From NCBI RefSeq assembly GCF_001660705.2, contig NZ_LYBV02000001.1, positions 186,001 to 250,000 on the forward strand: 64,000 bases of DNA. Reading direction: 5' to 3'. Position numbers and translations under genes: made by a program. How positions within the stretch are numbered: the first letter of the stretch is position 1; every line of letters begins with the position of its first letter. Of the stretch, positions 51,224 to 60,678 are shown piece by piece. Under the pieces are notes generated by a model, which saw only the letters and a program-made list of their open reading frames with translations, was not told where the DNA came from and ran no database searches. The DNA is from Saccharicrinis aurantiacus. GTDB taxonomy: Bacteria > Bacteroidota > Bacteroidia > Bacteroidales > Marinilabiliaceae.

Positions 51224-51937
51224 TTACTCAGTAAAATTCCATTCAATATAAACCGTTTTTTGAATCATCTGTTCCTTTGGGTTTAGGTTAACACCTGCCG
51301 AGTTTCTGTTGCTTGAGCTGTTCATTAATTGTTTTTCATAAACAATATCTGTTCTCGGGTTTACAGATGGCGATGTTCCGTAGGTAATATTGGCAATACC
51401 GCTAAGTTTTAAGCCCGATGCTTGTGCAATTATTTCAGCCTTTTCTGTGGCATCTTTAATGGCTAGTTGAAGCGCATCTTTTCTTAATTTTGTTTTCTGT
51501 TCTTCCGTAAAGCCAAAGCTAATCCTATAGTTTAAATCTAAATTTTCCTGATTCAAACTATTCAATAAAGCTTTTGAATACTTTTGTGTATATATTTCTT
51601 TTAGTTCTAAGTTAATGGTAGAAGAGTAGCCTACTTTAACCTTTTTATTTTTCTGCCATTCATAATTTTCGTTAACCACTAGATTTTTAGTATAGATGTT
51701 CTTCGGATTAATTCCATTGCTTTTAAAATGACTTTTTAATTGTTCAAGAGCCTGCAATGAGTTATCAAAACATACCTGATATAAGCTGTCCTTAATACTT
51801 AGGTCAATGCTAACAATTATTTCTTTAGGTATTTCATTAACCTGTGCAATGCCGTTTACATTAATTTTATTTTGCGCAGTTACCTGTGTTCCTATTCCTA
51901 TCATTAATAGAATTGCAATAATGTTTAATTGTCTCAT
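51224..51937 (-). CDS. SIMPL-domain (DUF541) periplasmic protein
   Basis: A 237-residue exported protein. The signal peptide is MRQLNIIAILLMIGIGTQVTAQ. The SIMPL/DUF541 domain spans about 24-230, with INVNGIAQVNEIPKEIIVSIDLSIKD, LKSHFKSNGINPKNIYTKNLVVNENYEWQ, LRKDALQLAIKDATEKAEIIAQASGLKL and KTVYIEWNF as family landmarks. Known members include BP26 of Brucella and E. coli YggE; their role is unclear, with oligomeric channel-like or stress-protective functions proposed. It is monocistronic, with non-coding repeat-bearing regions on both sides. Family assignment is good; function is not established. Confidence 0.85.
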   Translation of the reverse strand: MRQLNIIAILLMIGIGTQVTAQNKINVNGIAQVNEIPKEIIVSIDLSIKDSLYQVCFDNSLQALEQLKSHFKSNGINPKNIYTKNLVVNENYEWQKNKKVKVGYSSTINLELKEIYTQKYSKALLNSLNQENLDLNYRISFGFTEEQKTKLRKDALQLAIKDATEKAEIIAQASGLKLSGIANITYGTSPSVNPRTDIVYEKQLMNSSSNRNSAGVNLNPKEQMIQKTVYIEWNFTE

Positions 51938-52551
51938 AATCCTTTATTTTTTAATTAATTATTTTGTTTTCGAATATAGGATGCAGGCATTATATCAATT
52001 CCATAAAAATAATTGCACTTTTTTATTTTATTTAGAAAAGTTCATCTTGTTAAATTGATACCGTATTGATATGTAGTATACTATAATGATGTAGATGTGG
52101 CGTATAAATGAATAATATTGATGATACAAAAATTAAAAGGAAGTAGATTGAAGATATGTTAGCACAAAGCTATTTTTTTAGTTCACCAAAGCTAAGTTTA
52201 TTATTACTTGTACTTACAATAATTTTGTTTCAATTAACTTTAATATTGTTGTTGCTAATAACAATTCCACTCTGTTTAAGTACAATATTGTTTTAACTAA
52301 AAACAATTTTACTGCAATTAACATTAATGTTGTGCCCATTAACTCCAATGTTGCTTTAATTAACAACACTTCTGCTCATTATAAGTACCTTGTAGCATGG
52401 TCTAAGTGGTATTATATAGTAGCTACGGCTAATGTAAATGAAAAACCACAACATTTATTGTGGTTTAAAGTAATGGTATAATAAAGTTATATGAATTGCA
52501 TATGGGCAATCTTCATCAAAAACGCACTTTATACAAAATAGCTTGTAAGCA
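51938..52551. other. Long intergenic region with a degenerate periodic segment
   Basis: These 614 bp hold no supported gene. The segment at 52205-52380 shows a roughly 21-nt periodic pattern, described separately. A GTAGCTACGGCT stretch near 52416-52427 matches the centre of the palindrome upstream of the IclR gene. The rest is plain AT-rich DNA, which must contain the SIMPL-gene promoter. Confidence 0.5.
52205..52380. repeat. Degenerate ~21-nt tandem pattern with AACAnTAnTGTT-like cores
   Basis: Blocks such as AACTTTAATATTGTTGTTGC, ACAATATTGTTTTAACT, AACATTAATGTTGTGCCC and AACTCCAATGTTGCTTTAAT recur at 17-24 nt, most often 21. One plus-strand frame stays open for about 98 codons without an ATG. 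The minus strand shows heptad-like N-I-x-V patterns broken by three stops. It could be a decayed repeat gene or simple sequence. Confidence 0.4.
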
Positions 52552-54108
52552 TTACTTTTTAATATATTCGTTCAGAGCTTTGTATAAGCTGGCACACATT
52601 ATAATTAATATAATAGCAAAAGGCAGACCTGTTAACATCATAGCCGTTTGTAGTGCCACAAGTCCACCGCCAATTAATAAAGTAGAAGCTACCAAACCCT
52701 CAATGCTTGCCCAAAATACTTTCTGTTTTTTAGAAGAATCATGTCTGCCACCGCTTGTTAAGATATCTACAACATACGATCCTGAATCGGATGAGGTAAT
52801 AAAGAACGATGCAATAAGTATAACGGTAACAAATGAGGCTACCGACGATAAAGGATATTGTTCAAATAAGTAAAAAATAGCAGTTGATATGTTGTCTTTA
52901 ACTGCTGCAGTAATATTATGATTTCCTAATAGCTCTTGAAATAGTGCACTACCGCCAAAAACAGAGAACCATAAAAATGTAAACACCACAGGTACTGACA
53001 TAACACCAAGTAAAAATTGTTGTATGGTTCTACCCTTCGAAATGCGAGCAATAAAAATGCCTACAAAAGGGCACCAAGTAATCCACCATGCCCAAAAAAA
53101 TACATTCCAATCATTAATCCACGTGTTTACTGAATTAACATCGGCATGGTATGTATTGGTCCAAAAACTTAGTTTTATAAAGTTGGTGATATAGTGTCCT
53201 GTATTTTCAACAAACCCATTTAGTAAAAAAATGGTAGGGCCAACGGCAAGCATAAAAACAAGTAAAGTAACAGCTAAACGCATGTTCCACACACTTAAAA
53301 ACCGTACCCCTTTAGCTAAGCCAAGTGCCAAAGATAATGTGGCAAAAAAAGTGATGATTATGATAATAGCTATTTGTACAAACGATGAATTAGGAATATC
53401 GAATAGATAACTCAAGCCTGAATTGATTTGTTGGGCTCCTAATCCTAAAGATGTGGCCAATCCGAATATGGTAGCCATTACAGCAATGGAATCAACAATG
53501 TCGCCAAGAGGGCCATATATTTTATCGCCAATTATAGGATAAAAAACCGAACGTATAGTTAGTGGTAATTTTAGATTAAAAGTAAAAAAAGCCATTGAAA
53601 CCCCAACTATGCCATATAATGCCCAAGCGTGTATTCCCCAATGCACAAAACTTATACTGATAGCCATTTTTGCCGACTGTTCAAAGGTTTCACTATTGCC
53701 AACCATTGGGTTACTAGCAAAATGCAGAATAGGTTCAGCTACACCATAAAAGAGTAATCCAATTCCCATACCTGCGCTAAATAACATAGCCAACCATGAT
53801 AAAGTTGAGAACTCAGGTTTAGCATTTTTACCGCCAATTCTAACGTGTCTGAATCGTCCCGAGAATAAGTAAATGGCAAATGCGAGTATTACATTTACAA
53901 ACAAAATAAAAAACCATCCGGTCTGGTTTGCTATGTTGGTTTGTGCTTTATCAAACCAATCTTTAATGGGGGTGCCAACAGCTATTGTGGTAATCACCAA
54001 TCCTAACACAACAATTAAAGATGTTATGGTAACAGGACCATTGGTTTTGATACCCCATAATGTTTTTTCGTCGCTTCTTAGTTTTTTTCTTTTGTTGTCT
54101 TTGCTCAA
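52552..54108 (-). CDS. BCCT-family betaine/choline/carnitine transporter
   Basis: Secondary transporter of quaternary ammonium compounds, important for osmoprotection, in the inner membrane. Its 518 residues and 12 predicted transmembrane segments match the family. Landmarks are FSAGMGIGLLFYGVAEPILHF (about 92-112, with the glycine-rich TM3 substrate segment), NWGIHAWALYGIVG-like VHWGIHAWALYGIVG (about 150-165) and the family signature NDWNVFFWAWWITWCPFVGIFIARISKGRTIQQF (about 310-343), with the aromatic box Trp residues present. The N- and C-terminal tails are short, unlike the long osmosensing tails of BetP. It stands alone. Confidence 0.92.
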   Translation of the reverse strand: MSKDNKRKKLRSDEKTLWGIKTNGPVTITSLIVVLGLVITTIAVGTPIKDWFDKAQTNIANQTGWFFILFVNVILAFAIYLFSGRFRHVRIGGKNAKPEFSTLSWLAMLFSAGMGIGLLFYGVAEPILHFASNPMVGNSETFEQSAKMAISISFVHWGIHAWALYGIVGVSMAFFTFNLKLPLTIRSVFYPIIGDKIYGPLGDIVDSIAVMATIFGLATSLGLGAQQINSGLSYLFDIPNSSFVQIAIIIIITFFATLSLALGLAKGVRFLSVWNMRLAVTLLVFMLAVGPTIFLLNGFVENTGHYITNFIKLSFWTNTYHADVNSVNTWINDWNVFFWAWWITWCPFVGIFIARISKGRTIQQFLLGVMSVPVVFTFLWFSVFGGSALFQELLGNHNITAAVKDNISTAIFYLFEQYPLSSVASFVTVILIASFFITSSDSGSYVVDILTSGGRHDSSKKQKVFWASIEGLVASTLLIGGGLVALQTAMMLTGLPFAIILIIMCASLYKALNEYIKK

Positions 54109-54558
54109 ACCAAATTGTATTCGTTAATAAATGGGCTACAATAAATAGCCATTGCTGTATAGATAATTGGTTAATGTATAAGAAAAGTAAAAAGGCATTC
54201 GACAAACAATGTATTATCGAACAAAAAACAGAGGGGGTGACTAATATACTGGGCAGTTAAATATCTCTATTCAATGATTTCCTTAATGAAACTCTTTTTC
54301 ACATTTGTGATAAGCTAGAATTTGGCGCAAATGTACTGTAAATAAAAGGTATTCGCAATTATTCGTTAATTGGTTTTTATAAGTGCTAGCTAAAGCCTTG
54401 GCTTGTTATGAAATCAATTTATTGTAGTTTGAGCTAAGTAAACTAGTATTCCATATGTTTTAGTATTGGTATTGAACAGGTACTCCATTTCCCTTTTGTG
54501 TTTATAGAGGAATATTTTATAGTTATGGATGAGAGTTGCAAATTCAATCAAACTTGTA
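54109..54558. other. Intergenic region, nothing recognised
   Basis: These 450 bp between the BCCT and hypothetical membrane-protein genes are AT-rich. Short frames here lack ribosome sites, coding-like composition or known motifs. The BCCT promoter should lie at its left end. Confidence 0.45.
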
Positions 54559-55533
54559 CTAAAGAGGTTTACTCTCTTGATACCATTTGTGTTCATTGGC
54601 ATATTTAACGGTATCTCTTATCCAACTATTGTTTTCATAGTATTTTCTATAATCTGCTAGCAGTTGTTGATAATTGTTGAAGTCTGTGTTAGAGTTATCT
54701 TTATTCCAAGTTTGCCACGATCGACTTAAATATACTTGCGCTAATTCATATTTATCCCATGGAGTAGCTCTGTGTCCCGATTTTAACGCTTTAATCAATG
54801 ATGTATATTGATTGGGTTTTAAGCGGCTCATTAGTTCGGGCTGTATTAATAATTTAATGGCTTTTTCTTTATTGGTATTTGATTCTTTATCATCTAACTG
54901 AATCAACATCGAAAAATATTCTACAGCTAAAGCCTTATCTTCATTCTGTTTATATTTAATAATATTAGAAGTATTATTGGGCGAATACGCCATTCCAAGT
55001 GTCCATAATTCGGGTGCGCTGAGGGCTTTTCTTTTAGGAAGAAAACTTAATGCCTTAGTTTTAATTTCAGCGTTACTAACATAACCAAAGGTAATGGTTT
55101 TCTGAGCAGTTTTCTTAACGGCAATATGCTTGTTATCAGATAAAGCTTCAAGTTTTAGCTCACAATTCTTGAGGCAGCTATCTGGCAAAGCTTCACTTAA
55201 GGTATGGAGGGTATTGTTGTATGAAAGTTTTATTGCTTCTGGATTTCCATTTTTATTAAGTGAATAGTAATGGTTGGTTGCGATAGCACTAATCTGATCT
55301 TCTATATTTTCATCAGAAGCATCAATGTTATGGCGTACTATTTCTATTCCTAATGATAATACTGTCATTAACACAGCAAAAGCCATTGATACGTAAATAG
55401 ATTTTAAAAATGTAGGACGTGGATTATCTTTCTTCTGTTCTGCTTTTAATAGTTCATAAACTTTAATGATGCAAAATATACTTACGCCCATTGCACCAGC
55501 GGCTGCAAGTTTGGTTATTAAGTTAATATCCAT
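54559..55533 (-). CDS. Hypothetical membrane protein
   Basis: I do not recognise this 324-residue protein. The ATG at 55531-55533 (MDINLITKLAAAGAMGVSIFCIIKVYELL) is preferred over a TTG 14 codons upstream, because it begins with the first hydrophobic helix. A second helix follows a charged loop (KSIYVSMAFAVLMTVLSLGIEIV, about 43-66). The remaining 255 residues are hydrophilic and helical, with TPR-like character (ELWTLGMAY, DKALAVEYFSMLIQL, WDKYELAQVYLSRSWQTW), and should lie on one side of the membrane. It is divergent from the AGCS symporter gene and could be regulated with it. No enzyme motif is seen. Confidence 0.65.
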   Translation of the reverse strand: MDINLITKLAAAGAMGVSIFCIIKVYELLKAEQKKDNPRPTFLKSIYVSMAFAVLMTVLSLGIEIVRHNIDASDENIEDQISAIATNHYYSLNKNGNPEAIKLSYNNTLHTLSEALPDSCLKNCELKLEALSDNKHIAVKKTAQKTITFGYVSNAEIKTKALSFLPKRKALSAPELWTLGMAYSPNNTSNIIKYKQNEDKALAVEYFSMLIQLDDKESNTNKEKAIKLLIQPELMSRLKPNQYTSLIKALKSGHRATPWDKYELAQVYLSRSWQTWNKDNSNTDFNNYQQLLADYRKYYENNSWIRDTVKYANEHKWYQESKPL

Positions 55534-55705
55534 GTTTGTGTAATAAGATGATAAATTAGGGTAATTTGTTCGCAAAATAGTTATTATATGTTTAATAGCT
55601 GTTTTGTAATAGGATAAAGAGTAATATTTTGTGATAAAACAGGGAGTTGATCTGATAAATTGTTTAAAAATGCGCCTAAAAACTTTCTTTTAGTATCAAC
55701 ACCCT

Positions 55706-55713
55706 TATATTTG
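55706..55713 (+). promoter_or_regulatory. Probable -7 promoter element of the AGCS symporter gene
   Basis: TATATTTG matches TAnnTTTG exactly, 28 bp before the ATG. A T-rich stretch lies at the -33 position but no clean TTTG. Confidence 0.45.
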
Positions 55714-55741
55714 TAGCTCATCTCCAAAAATAAAGTGTTTT

Positions 55742-57469
55742 ATGCAAGAGTTAAATGAATTTCTTTTACTCATCGATTCTTATATAGGTAGTCATAATTG
55801 GTTTGTATACCTTTTATTAGGTACAGGATTATTTTTTACCATGTATTTAGGATTTCCGCAATTCAGGTATTTAAAGTATGCGTTTCAAATTGTTAAAGGT
55901 AAATTTGATAAAGAAGATGATGAGGGAGATACATCACATTTCGAAGCTTTAACTACTGCCTTGTCAGGTACAGTGGGTACCGGAAATATAGCTGGTGTTG
56001 CATATGCAGTTTATTTAGGCGGACCCGCAGCATTATTTTGGATGTTGCTTACAGCTGTTATAGGTATGACAACCAAATTTGTTGAAGTAACCCTATCTCA
56101 TAAGTATAGAGAAAAGGCCGAAGATGGCACCATATCAGGCGGACCCATGTATTACATGAAAAGCCGATTGAATTTTACCACTAGATCCGGAAAGGTTATT
56201 AAAACAGGTACGCTTATGGCAGTTATTTTTGCTGTAGCTACTGTTTTTTCGTCTTTCGGAACAGGAAGTTTGCCTCAAATTAACAGTATTTCAAATTCAT
56301 TAAATAGTACATTTAATATACCTCATATTGCCACAGGGATAGTATTATCGATATTATTGGCAGTAGTTATAATTGGAGGAATTAAAAGAATCGCTAACGT
56401 AACTTCTAAGTTAGTTCCTGCAATGGCAGCCATTTATTTTGTAGGAGCATTTGCTGTTATAATCTATAATTATCAGAATATTTGGCCATCATTGGTTTCT
56501 GTTTTCGCTGATATATTTACAGGCTCGGCAGCAACGGGAGGTTTTTTAGGTGCTACCATTTCATTCGCATTTAATAGAGGTGTAAACAGAGGCCTATTTT
56601 CTAATGAAGCCGGACAAGGTTCAGCACCAATAGCACACTCTGCAGCGCGTGCTCATGAACCTGTTTCTGAAGGATTAGTAGCATTATTAGAGCCATTTAT
56701 TGATACTATTGTAATTTGTTCCTTAACGGGATTGACCTTATTATCTTCTGGAGTGTGGAATCAAAAGCATCAGAATGTATTTCAAAAGTCGGATATTGAA
56801 ATAATAGACGGTGTTTATTCTGATGTTAGCGATTCAGATAAACAAACTCTCGGTAATCATGTAATGGGGGAGGCATCTTTACCATTATTTACAGGTTCTC
56901 TTGATGTGGTTGAGGGAGAAATAAAAAATGATGTATCTATTATACACTCTCGTTCTTTGGCAGAATCGGTCCATATTTTTAAGGGAAAAGAATTATTTAG
57001 CGGTGAGCTGCAAGTAGAAGAAGGAATCTTAATAAAATCTAAAGGAATCACATTAAAGGGAAAATCATTAATGCATAGTGCGCCACTAACAGCATTGGCC
57101 TTCACCAAAAGTTGGTTTGGTAGTTGGGGCCAATATATTGTGGCCATTGGCTTATTACTTTTTGCTTTCTCAACAGCAATATCGTGGTCGTATTATGGTA
57201 GTAGGGCTATAATATTCTTATTCGGCGTAAAAGGTGTGAAGTACTACAGATTGGTTTATGTATTGGGCTTTTTCTTTGCGTCATTTATTGATACCACAAT
57301 TATTTGGACAATGTCGGGTATAACAGTTGCTTTAATGACTATACCTAACCTTATTGGCTTATTATTCTTACACAAAGAGATGAAGACAGAAGTGAGTAGT
57401 TTTTGGCAAGAGTTCGGTAAGCGATTCCCAAACGATAAGTTGCCGTTGTTTGAAAAGAAGAAAGAGTAA
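55742..57469 (+). CDS. AGCS-family sodium:amino-acid symporter with a ~100-residue insert
   Basis: Inner-membrane alanine/glycine:cation symporter of 575 residues. Family motifs are [33 protein letters not shown] (about 75-107), [11 protein letters not shown] (about 138-148) and [28 protein letters not shown] (about 280-307). Typical members have 450-540 residues. Here a hydrophilic insert of about 100 residues (about 339-445, from [18 protein letters not shown] to LKGKSLMHS) sits between two membrane helices, where others have a short loop. The insert is beta-rich ([24 protein letters not shown]) and may be an extramembrane domain. The substrate is probably alanine or glycine. Two small paralogous genes follow on the same strand. 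Confidence 0.9.
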   Translation: MQELNEFLLLIDSYIGSHNWFVYLLLGTGLFFTMYLGFPQFRYLKYAFQIVKGKFDKEDDEGDTSHFEALTTALSGTVGTGNIAGVAYAVYLGGPAALFWMLLTAVIGMTTKFVEVTLSHKYREKAEDGTISGGPMYYMKSRLNFTTRSGKVIKTGTLMAVIFAVATVFSSFGTGSLPQINSISNSLNSTFNIPHIATGIVLSILLAVVIIGGIKRIANVTSKLVPAMAAIYFVGAFAVIIYNYQNIWPSLVSVFADIFTGSAATGGFLGATISFAFNRGVNRGLFSNEAGQGSAPIAHSAARAHEPVSEGLVALLEPFIDTIVICSLTGLTLLSSGVWNQKHQNVFQKSDIEIIDGVYSDVSDSDKQTLGNHVMGEASLPLFTGSLDVVEGEIKNDVSIIHSRSLAESVHIFKGKELFSGELQVEEGILIKSKGITLKGKSLMHSAPLTALAFTKSWFGSWGQYIVAIGLLLFAFSTAISWSYYGSRAIIFLFGVKGVKYYRLVYVLGFFFASFIDTTIIWTMSGITVALMTIPNLIGLLFLHKEMKTEVSSFWQEFGKRFPNDKLPLFEKKKE

Positions 57470-57573
57470 ATTTTGTGTACATAATAATGTCATTAATCAA
57501 CAATTTATTTGCTTGTATGTAAGTCCAACAGTTTAACTATAACATCGTATCATTTGAATCGTATGATGTACCC

Positions 57574-57963
57574 ATGAAAGTAGAATACCATTTCGCCTAC
57601 TCTTTCGATGAAAGAGATAACATATTGTCTGTCCGATTATACAATAAGTTACATTTAAAAAATGCCATTGCAATATTGCAAGAATTATTAATATGTATAA
57701 AAAAGTATCCAACATGTGGTATCTTAATGGATTGCAGGGAGGTGGATTATACAGATAATATCTCGACGGTAAATACCTTCGCATCTTTTTTAACTAAATA
57801 TTATACGGGTATAAGTAATCACAAAATTATATTCATATCCGGTAGTCCAAAACAGGTAGTTTTTGCAACGCTGTTTAAGCATATATTAGGTGTGCAAGGA
57901 GAAAAGGTACAAATATGCTCAACAGAGGAATATGCAAAATCATATTTAAGTTTAAATTATTAA
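57574..57963 (+). CDS. Small hypothetical protein, STAS/SpoIIAA-like (paralogue 1)
   Basis: A 129-residue cytoplasmic protein. The layout fits a STAS/SpoIIAA-like alpha/beta fold: strand (YHFAYSFDERDNILSVRLYN), helix (LKNAIAILQELLICIKKYP), strand (CGILMDCREVDYTDN), helix (VNTFASFLTKYYTG), strand (HKIIFISGSPKQVVFATLFKHIL). MDCREVDYTD resembles the segment around the phospho-Ser loop of such domains but has no conserved Ser. It shares the same block pattern with the next gene. It lies 104 bp after the AGCS symporter. Function is unknown; a signalling or anti-sigma-antagonist-like role is only a guess. Confidence 0.6.
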   Translation: MKVEYHFAYSFDERDNILSVRLYNKLHLKNAIAILQELLICIKKYPTCGILMDCREVDYTDNISTVNTFASFLTKYYTGISNHKIIFISGSPKQVVFATLFKHILGVQGEKVQICSTEEYAKSYLSLNY

Positions 57964-58113
57964 TTCTACTTTTTGCTTGTATAATTTTATTATATCGTCA
58001 TAATATTCTAACTTATTGGTAATTAGTTTCAATAATAGATACTATTATTGAACATATTTACTTATAGAAGAACGTTATTAAATTTAATACAAACCCGCTT
58101 AAACCCATTTCAC

Positions 58114-58563
58114 ATGAAGCCAGCATACAACTTTAAGGTTACTTTCTTGAGTCAAGAAAAACTTACTATAGTGAAGGTTGAAGGGAGAATTACCTTAAAA
58201 AATGTGATCAGTACAATTGATTCCATTCAATTGAATCCTAATTATAAGTCTGATTATTCTTTTTTAGTTGATGTTAGGTCAGCTGAATTTTTCAATGAGA
58301 TAAATATTGTAAAAGCATATTATGTATATGTGAATAGGAAATATCCACATATCTTAGAGGAGCAAACGGTTTGGCTTGCATCTAAGGCAAATCAGGTGGT
58401 TATGGTAACTTTGTTTAAACTTTTACTCGGTAAATTACAACGTAATTCTTCCGTTGTTTCTACAGTTGATTATGCATTGTCGAAATTCAAGCCTTCGAAT
58501 AAAGTATACATAAAACAGATACTTGAAAGTTTTCATAATCAAGATGAGCCTGAATATTATTAA
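58114..58563 (+). CDS. Small hypothetical protein, STAS/SpoIIAA-like (paralogue 2)
   Basis: Paralogue of the preceding gene. The ATG at 58114 (MKPAYNFKVTFLSQEKLTIVKVEG) is chosen over a TTG 22 codons upstream, because it aligns with the first paralogue's start MKVEYHFAYSFDERD. It has 149 residues. Shared features are LKNVISTIDSIQLNP versus LKNAIAILQELLICI, SFLVDVRSAEFFNE versus GILMDCREVDYTDN, and ASKANQVVMVTLFKLLLG versus SGSPKQVVFATLFKHILG. The C-terminal 25 residues (YIKQILESFHNQDEPEYY) are an extra helix. Tandem duplication followed by divergence is evident. Role unknown. Its stop codon lies inside a terminator hairpin. Confidence 0.6.
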   Translation: MKPAYNFKVTFLSQEKLTIVKVEGRITLKNVISTIDSIQLNPNYKSDYSFLVDVRSAEFFNEINIVKAYYVYVNRKYPHILEEQTVWLASKANQVVMVTLFKLLLGKLQRNSSVVSTVDYALSKFKPSNKVYIKQILESFHNQDEPEYY

Positions 58564-58586
58564 CACGTAACTCATCTTGATTTTAT
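58537..58586 (+). terminator. Terminator overlapping the end of paralogue 2
   Basis: AATCAAGATGAG (58537-58548) and CTCATCTTGATT (58571-58582) pair perfectly over 12 bp, followed by TTATAAAA. The left arm is coding. Confidence 0.7.
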
Positions 58587-58592
58587 AAAAGT

Positions 58593-60509
58593 TTATTTCT
58601 TATTTAAAGCTTCTTGATAATATTCTTTTAAGTCATTCAAATTTCCAAGTGATTCCTGTAAACCGCCATCTCGATTTCTAAGAAGCCAAAGTTTTTGGTG
58701 ATTTTCAATAATAATATTAATATCATTAATTAATTCTTCAAGTTCTGCCCTTGATATGTTTTCAGTAGATTTCTTAGGGGCGGCTAATCTTGCCTTTCCT
58801 AGCATAATACCATGTTTAGCCATGTCAGCTGCATGTTTCAGCTCATCTATTACAATTAAAGAATCTGAACTAGGTGAAGCTTCATGAAGAATTAATAGGG
58901 CATCATCAATTTCTTTATTTGCCTTATCTAAGTTTTTAGCTTTTAAATGTTTTGTTTGATATTGACCATTCATGGTCCAAGCATATCTGCGTAGCATTAA
59001 ATGAAAAGCATTGGCATTGCCCGAAGGTATCTCAGCTTTTAAATAAGCATTTCCAAGTTTTAAAACAGCTTTAGCAGTGTTTCCTGTTTTATCTTTAAAA
59101 ACGTAGGTGTTTAATTGATTTTCGAGATTGATTTTCGGATCGGCATCTGAATTCCAACTATAAGCAGCACCTGTCATTATGCTTGGGTAAACAACAGAAA
59201 GAGGTTGCCAATGGCCATAATCACCCCAAGTGGTATTTAAATAACCTTTGGCACCATTTGCTTTACCATAAAAAGCTGCTCGTCGCTGATTTTCAAAGGC
59301 ATTTTTATTTCTACCTATTAGGGAGCGCCAAGTTGAGGTTCCCGGACAAACGTAAAAATCTAAACCTGCATCTTTAAATTTTGGTAGGTTTGTTTCAAAA
59401 GGATATTCAGCTTCGTAGCCCCAAATTACTGCAGTCATATTAGTGGGGATATCTTTAATTAATTCAGGATGGTTTAAAACAATATCACCCCAAAATTGAG
59501 ACTCCACGCCATTTTTATTTGCAGCACTATTTAATTTTTTAAGATACTCAAGATAGATTGTTCCTTTGCCTTTTTCTTTACAAATCTCCTTTGTTTCCCC
59601 ACAACCTAATTCAACTGTTTCATCGCATCCTATGTTTAAATATTTACTATTAAAGTTTGGCAATAATTCAGCATAAAGTTCTTCCATGAGCTCTAAAGAT
59701 TTAGGATCAAGGGGATTAAGACTTGTTCTTTTGCGCATTCCCCAAATGGTTTTACAGTCTTCAGGGCACTCTGCTAAATGCAAGTATTCATCATGTCGTA
59801 ACCAATTTTCCATATGCCCAAAGGAGTTTTGATTAGGAACCAAATCAATATGCTTACTTTTACAGTATAGGTCTATTATTTGAATTTCTTCGGGTGTTAT
59901 AGGGCTGCATCCTTCCCAAACCGTTTTGTGGTTTTTATAAGCAAATGTATGTTCTGTATATAACTGAAATTCGTTAATTTTTAATGAGGCTAACAAATCA
60001 ATTAATTTAAAAATAGATTCCATTGTAGGAACCTTATTTCTACTTATATCTAACATGTAGCCCCTACGTTCAAAATCTGGCGCATCGCTAATATGCAGTG
60101 CTGGTATGTTTTGCTGAGTCGTTTCGCTATAGCTGATGAGTTGCTGCAGAGTTTGTTTACCGTAGTATAAACCAGCTAAGTTTTTTGCTTTAATACTAAT
60201 GCTGGCAGAATCAATATCAAGTGTGTAAGCATCGTTAGTATTTATTGAATCATCTAATAAAAATGAGATGCTGTGTTGTGCATACGGGCTTGTGAAATGC
60301 GTTATTTGACCCACATAATCAAAAGCACAAAGTGATTTCAAGAATTGGTACAATTCTTCAGTGGGCAGTTGTGTATTTAATTGTTGGTTCAGTTGTCCAT
60401 TTTTAATTTCAAGAGTCTTTGGTTGAGGAATTAAAAAAGCTTCTATATTTTGGCTTTTGATTAAACTGGTGCAGCAAATAAGTAGAGCTATAGCTATGTA
60501 TTGTTTCAT
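58593..60509 (-). CDS. Secreted GH20 beta-N-acetylhexosaminidase-like enzyme
   Basis: Periplasmic exo-hexosaminidase of 638 residues acting on terminal GlcNAc or GalNAc. The ATG at 60507-60509 is chosen because it starts the signal peptide (MKQYIAIALLICCTSLIKSQ); the upstream in-frame ATG adds 20 polar residues. An N-terminal GH20b-like domain (about 25-140, AGLYYGKQTLQQLI) precedes the TIM barrel (about 145-470), which starts RRGYMLDISRNKVPTMESIF. The catalytic pair is Asp296-Glu297 in LNIGCDETVELG, as the substrate-assisted mechanism requires. YLNTTWGDYGHWQPL is the conserved Trp segment. A helical C-terminal region (about 480-638) follows. With the sulfatase elsewhere in the window it hints at use of sulfated amino-sugar glycans, but they are 54 kb apart. 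Confidence 0.9.
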   Translation of the reverse strand: MKQYIAIALLICCTSLIKSQNIEAFLIPQPKTLEIKNGQLNQQLNTQLPTEELYQFLKSLCAFDYVGQITHFTSPYAQHSISFLLDDSINTNDAYTLDIDSASISIKAKNLAGLYYGKQTLQQLISYSETTQQNIPALHISDAPDFERRGYMLDISRNKVPTMESIFKLIDLLASLKINEFQLYTEHTFAYKNHKTVWEGCSPITPEEIQIIDLYCKSKHIDLVPNQNSFGHMENWLRHDEYLHLAECPEDCKTIWGMRKRTSLNPLDPKSLELMEELYAELLPNFNSKYLNIGCDETVELGCGETKEICKEKGKGTIYLEYLKKLNSAANKNGVESQFWGDIVLNHPELIKDIPTNMTAVIWGYEAEYPFETNLPKFKDAGLDFYVCPGTSTWRSLIGRNKNAFENQRRAAFYGKANGAKGYLNTTWGDYGHWQPLSVVYPSIMTGAAYSWNSDADPKINLENQLNTYVFKDKTGNTAKAVLKLGNAYLKAEIPSGNANAFHLMLRRYAWTMNGQYQTKHLKAKNLDKANKEIDDALLILHEASPSSDSLIVIDELKHAADMAKHGIMLGKARLAAPKKSTENISRAELEELINDINIIIENHQKLWLLRNRDGGLQESLGNLNDLKEYYQEALNKK

Positions 60510-60678
60510 GTGTTTATAATTTATTTTTCTATGGTCAAATGGAACCTGTCTTCCGTTAGGCAGGCTCACAAATAAATTTAATCATCCACCTGTGTGTCAA
60601 TTTGGATAATTAAATTTTACATGTTCGTTTCATTTGATTTTAAATATTTATCGATGAAAAATGTTTGAAAAGTGTTTG

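Noticed and set aside
54414-54602. 62-codon minus-strand frame after the hypothetical membrane protein
   Set aside because: It overlaps the end of that gene in another frame and has no visible ribosome site or motif.
60510-60569. Longer start for the GH20 enzyme
   Set aside because: The extension is polar, and the signal peptide begins at the internal ATG.
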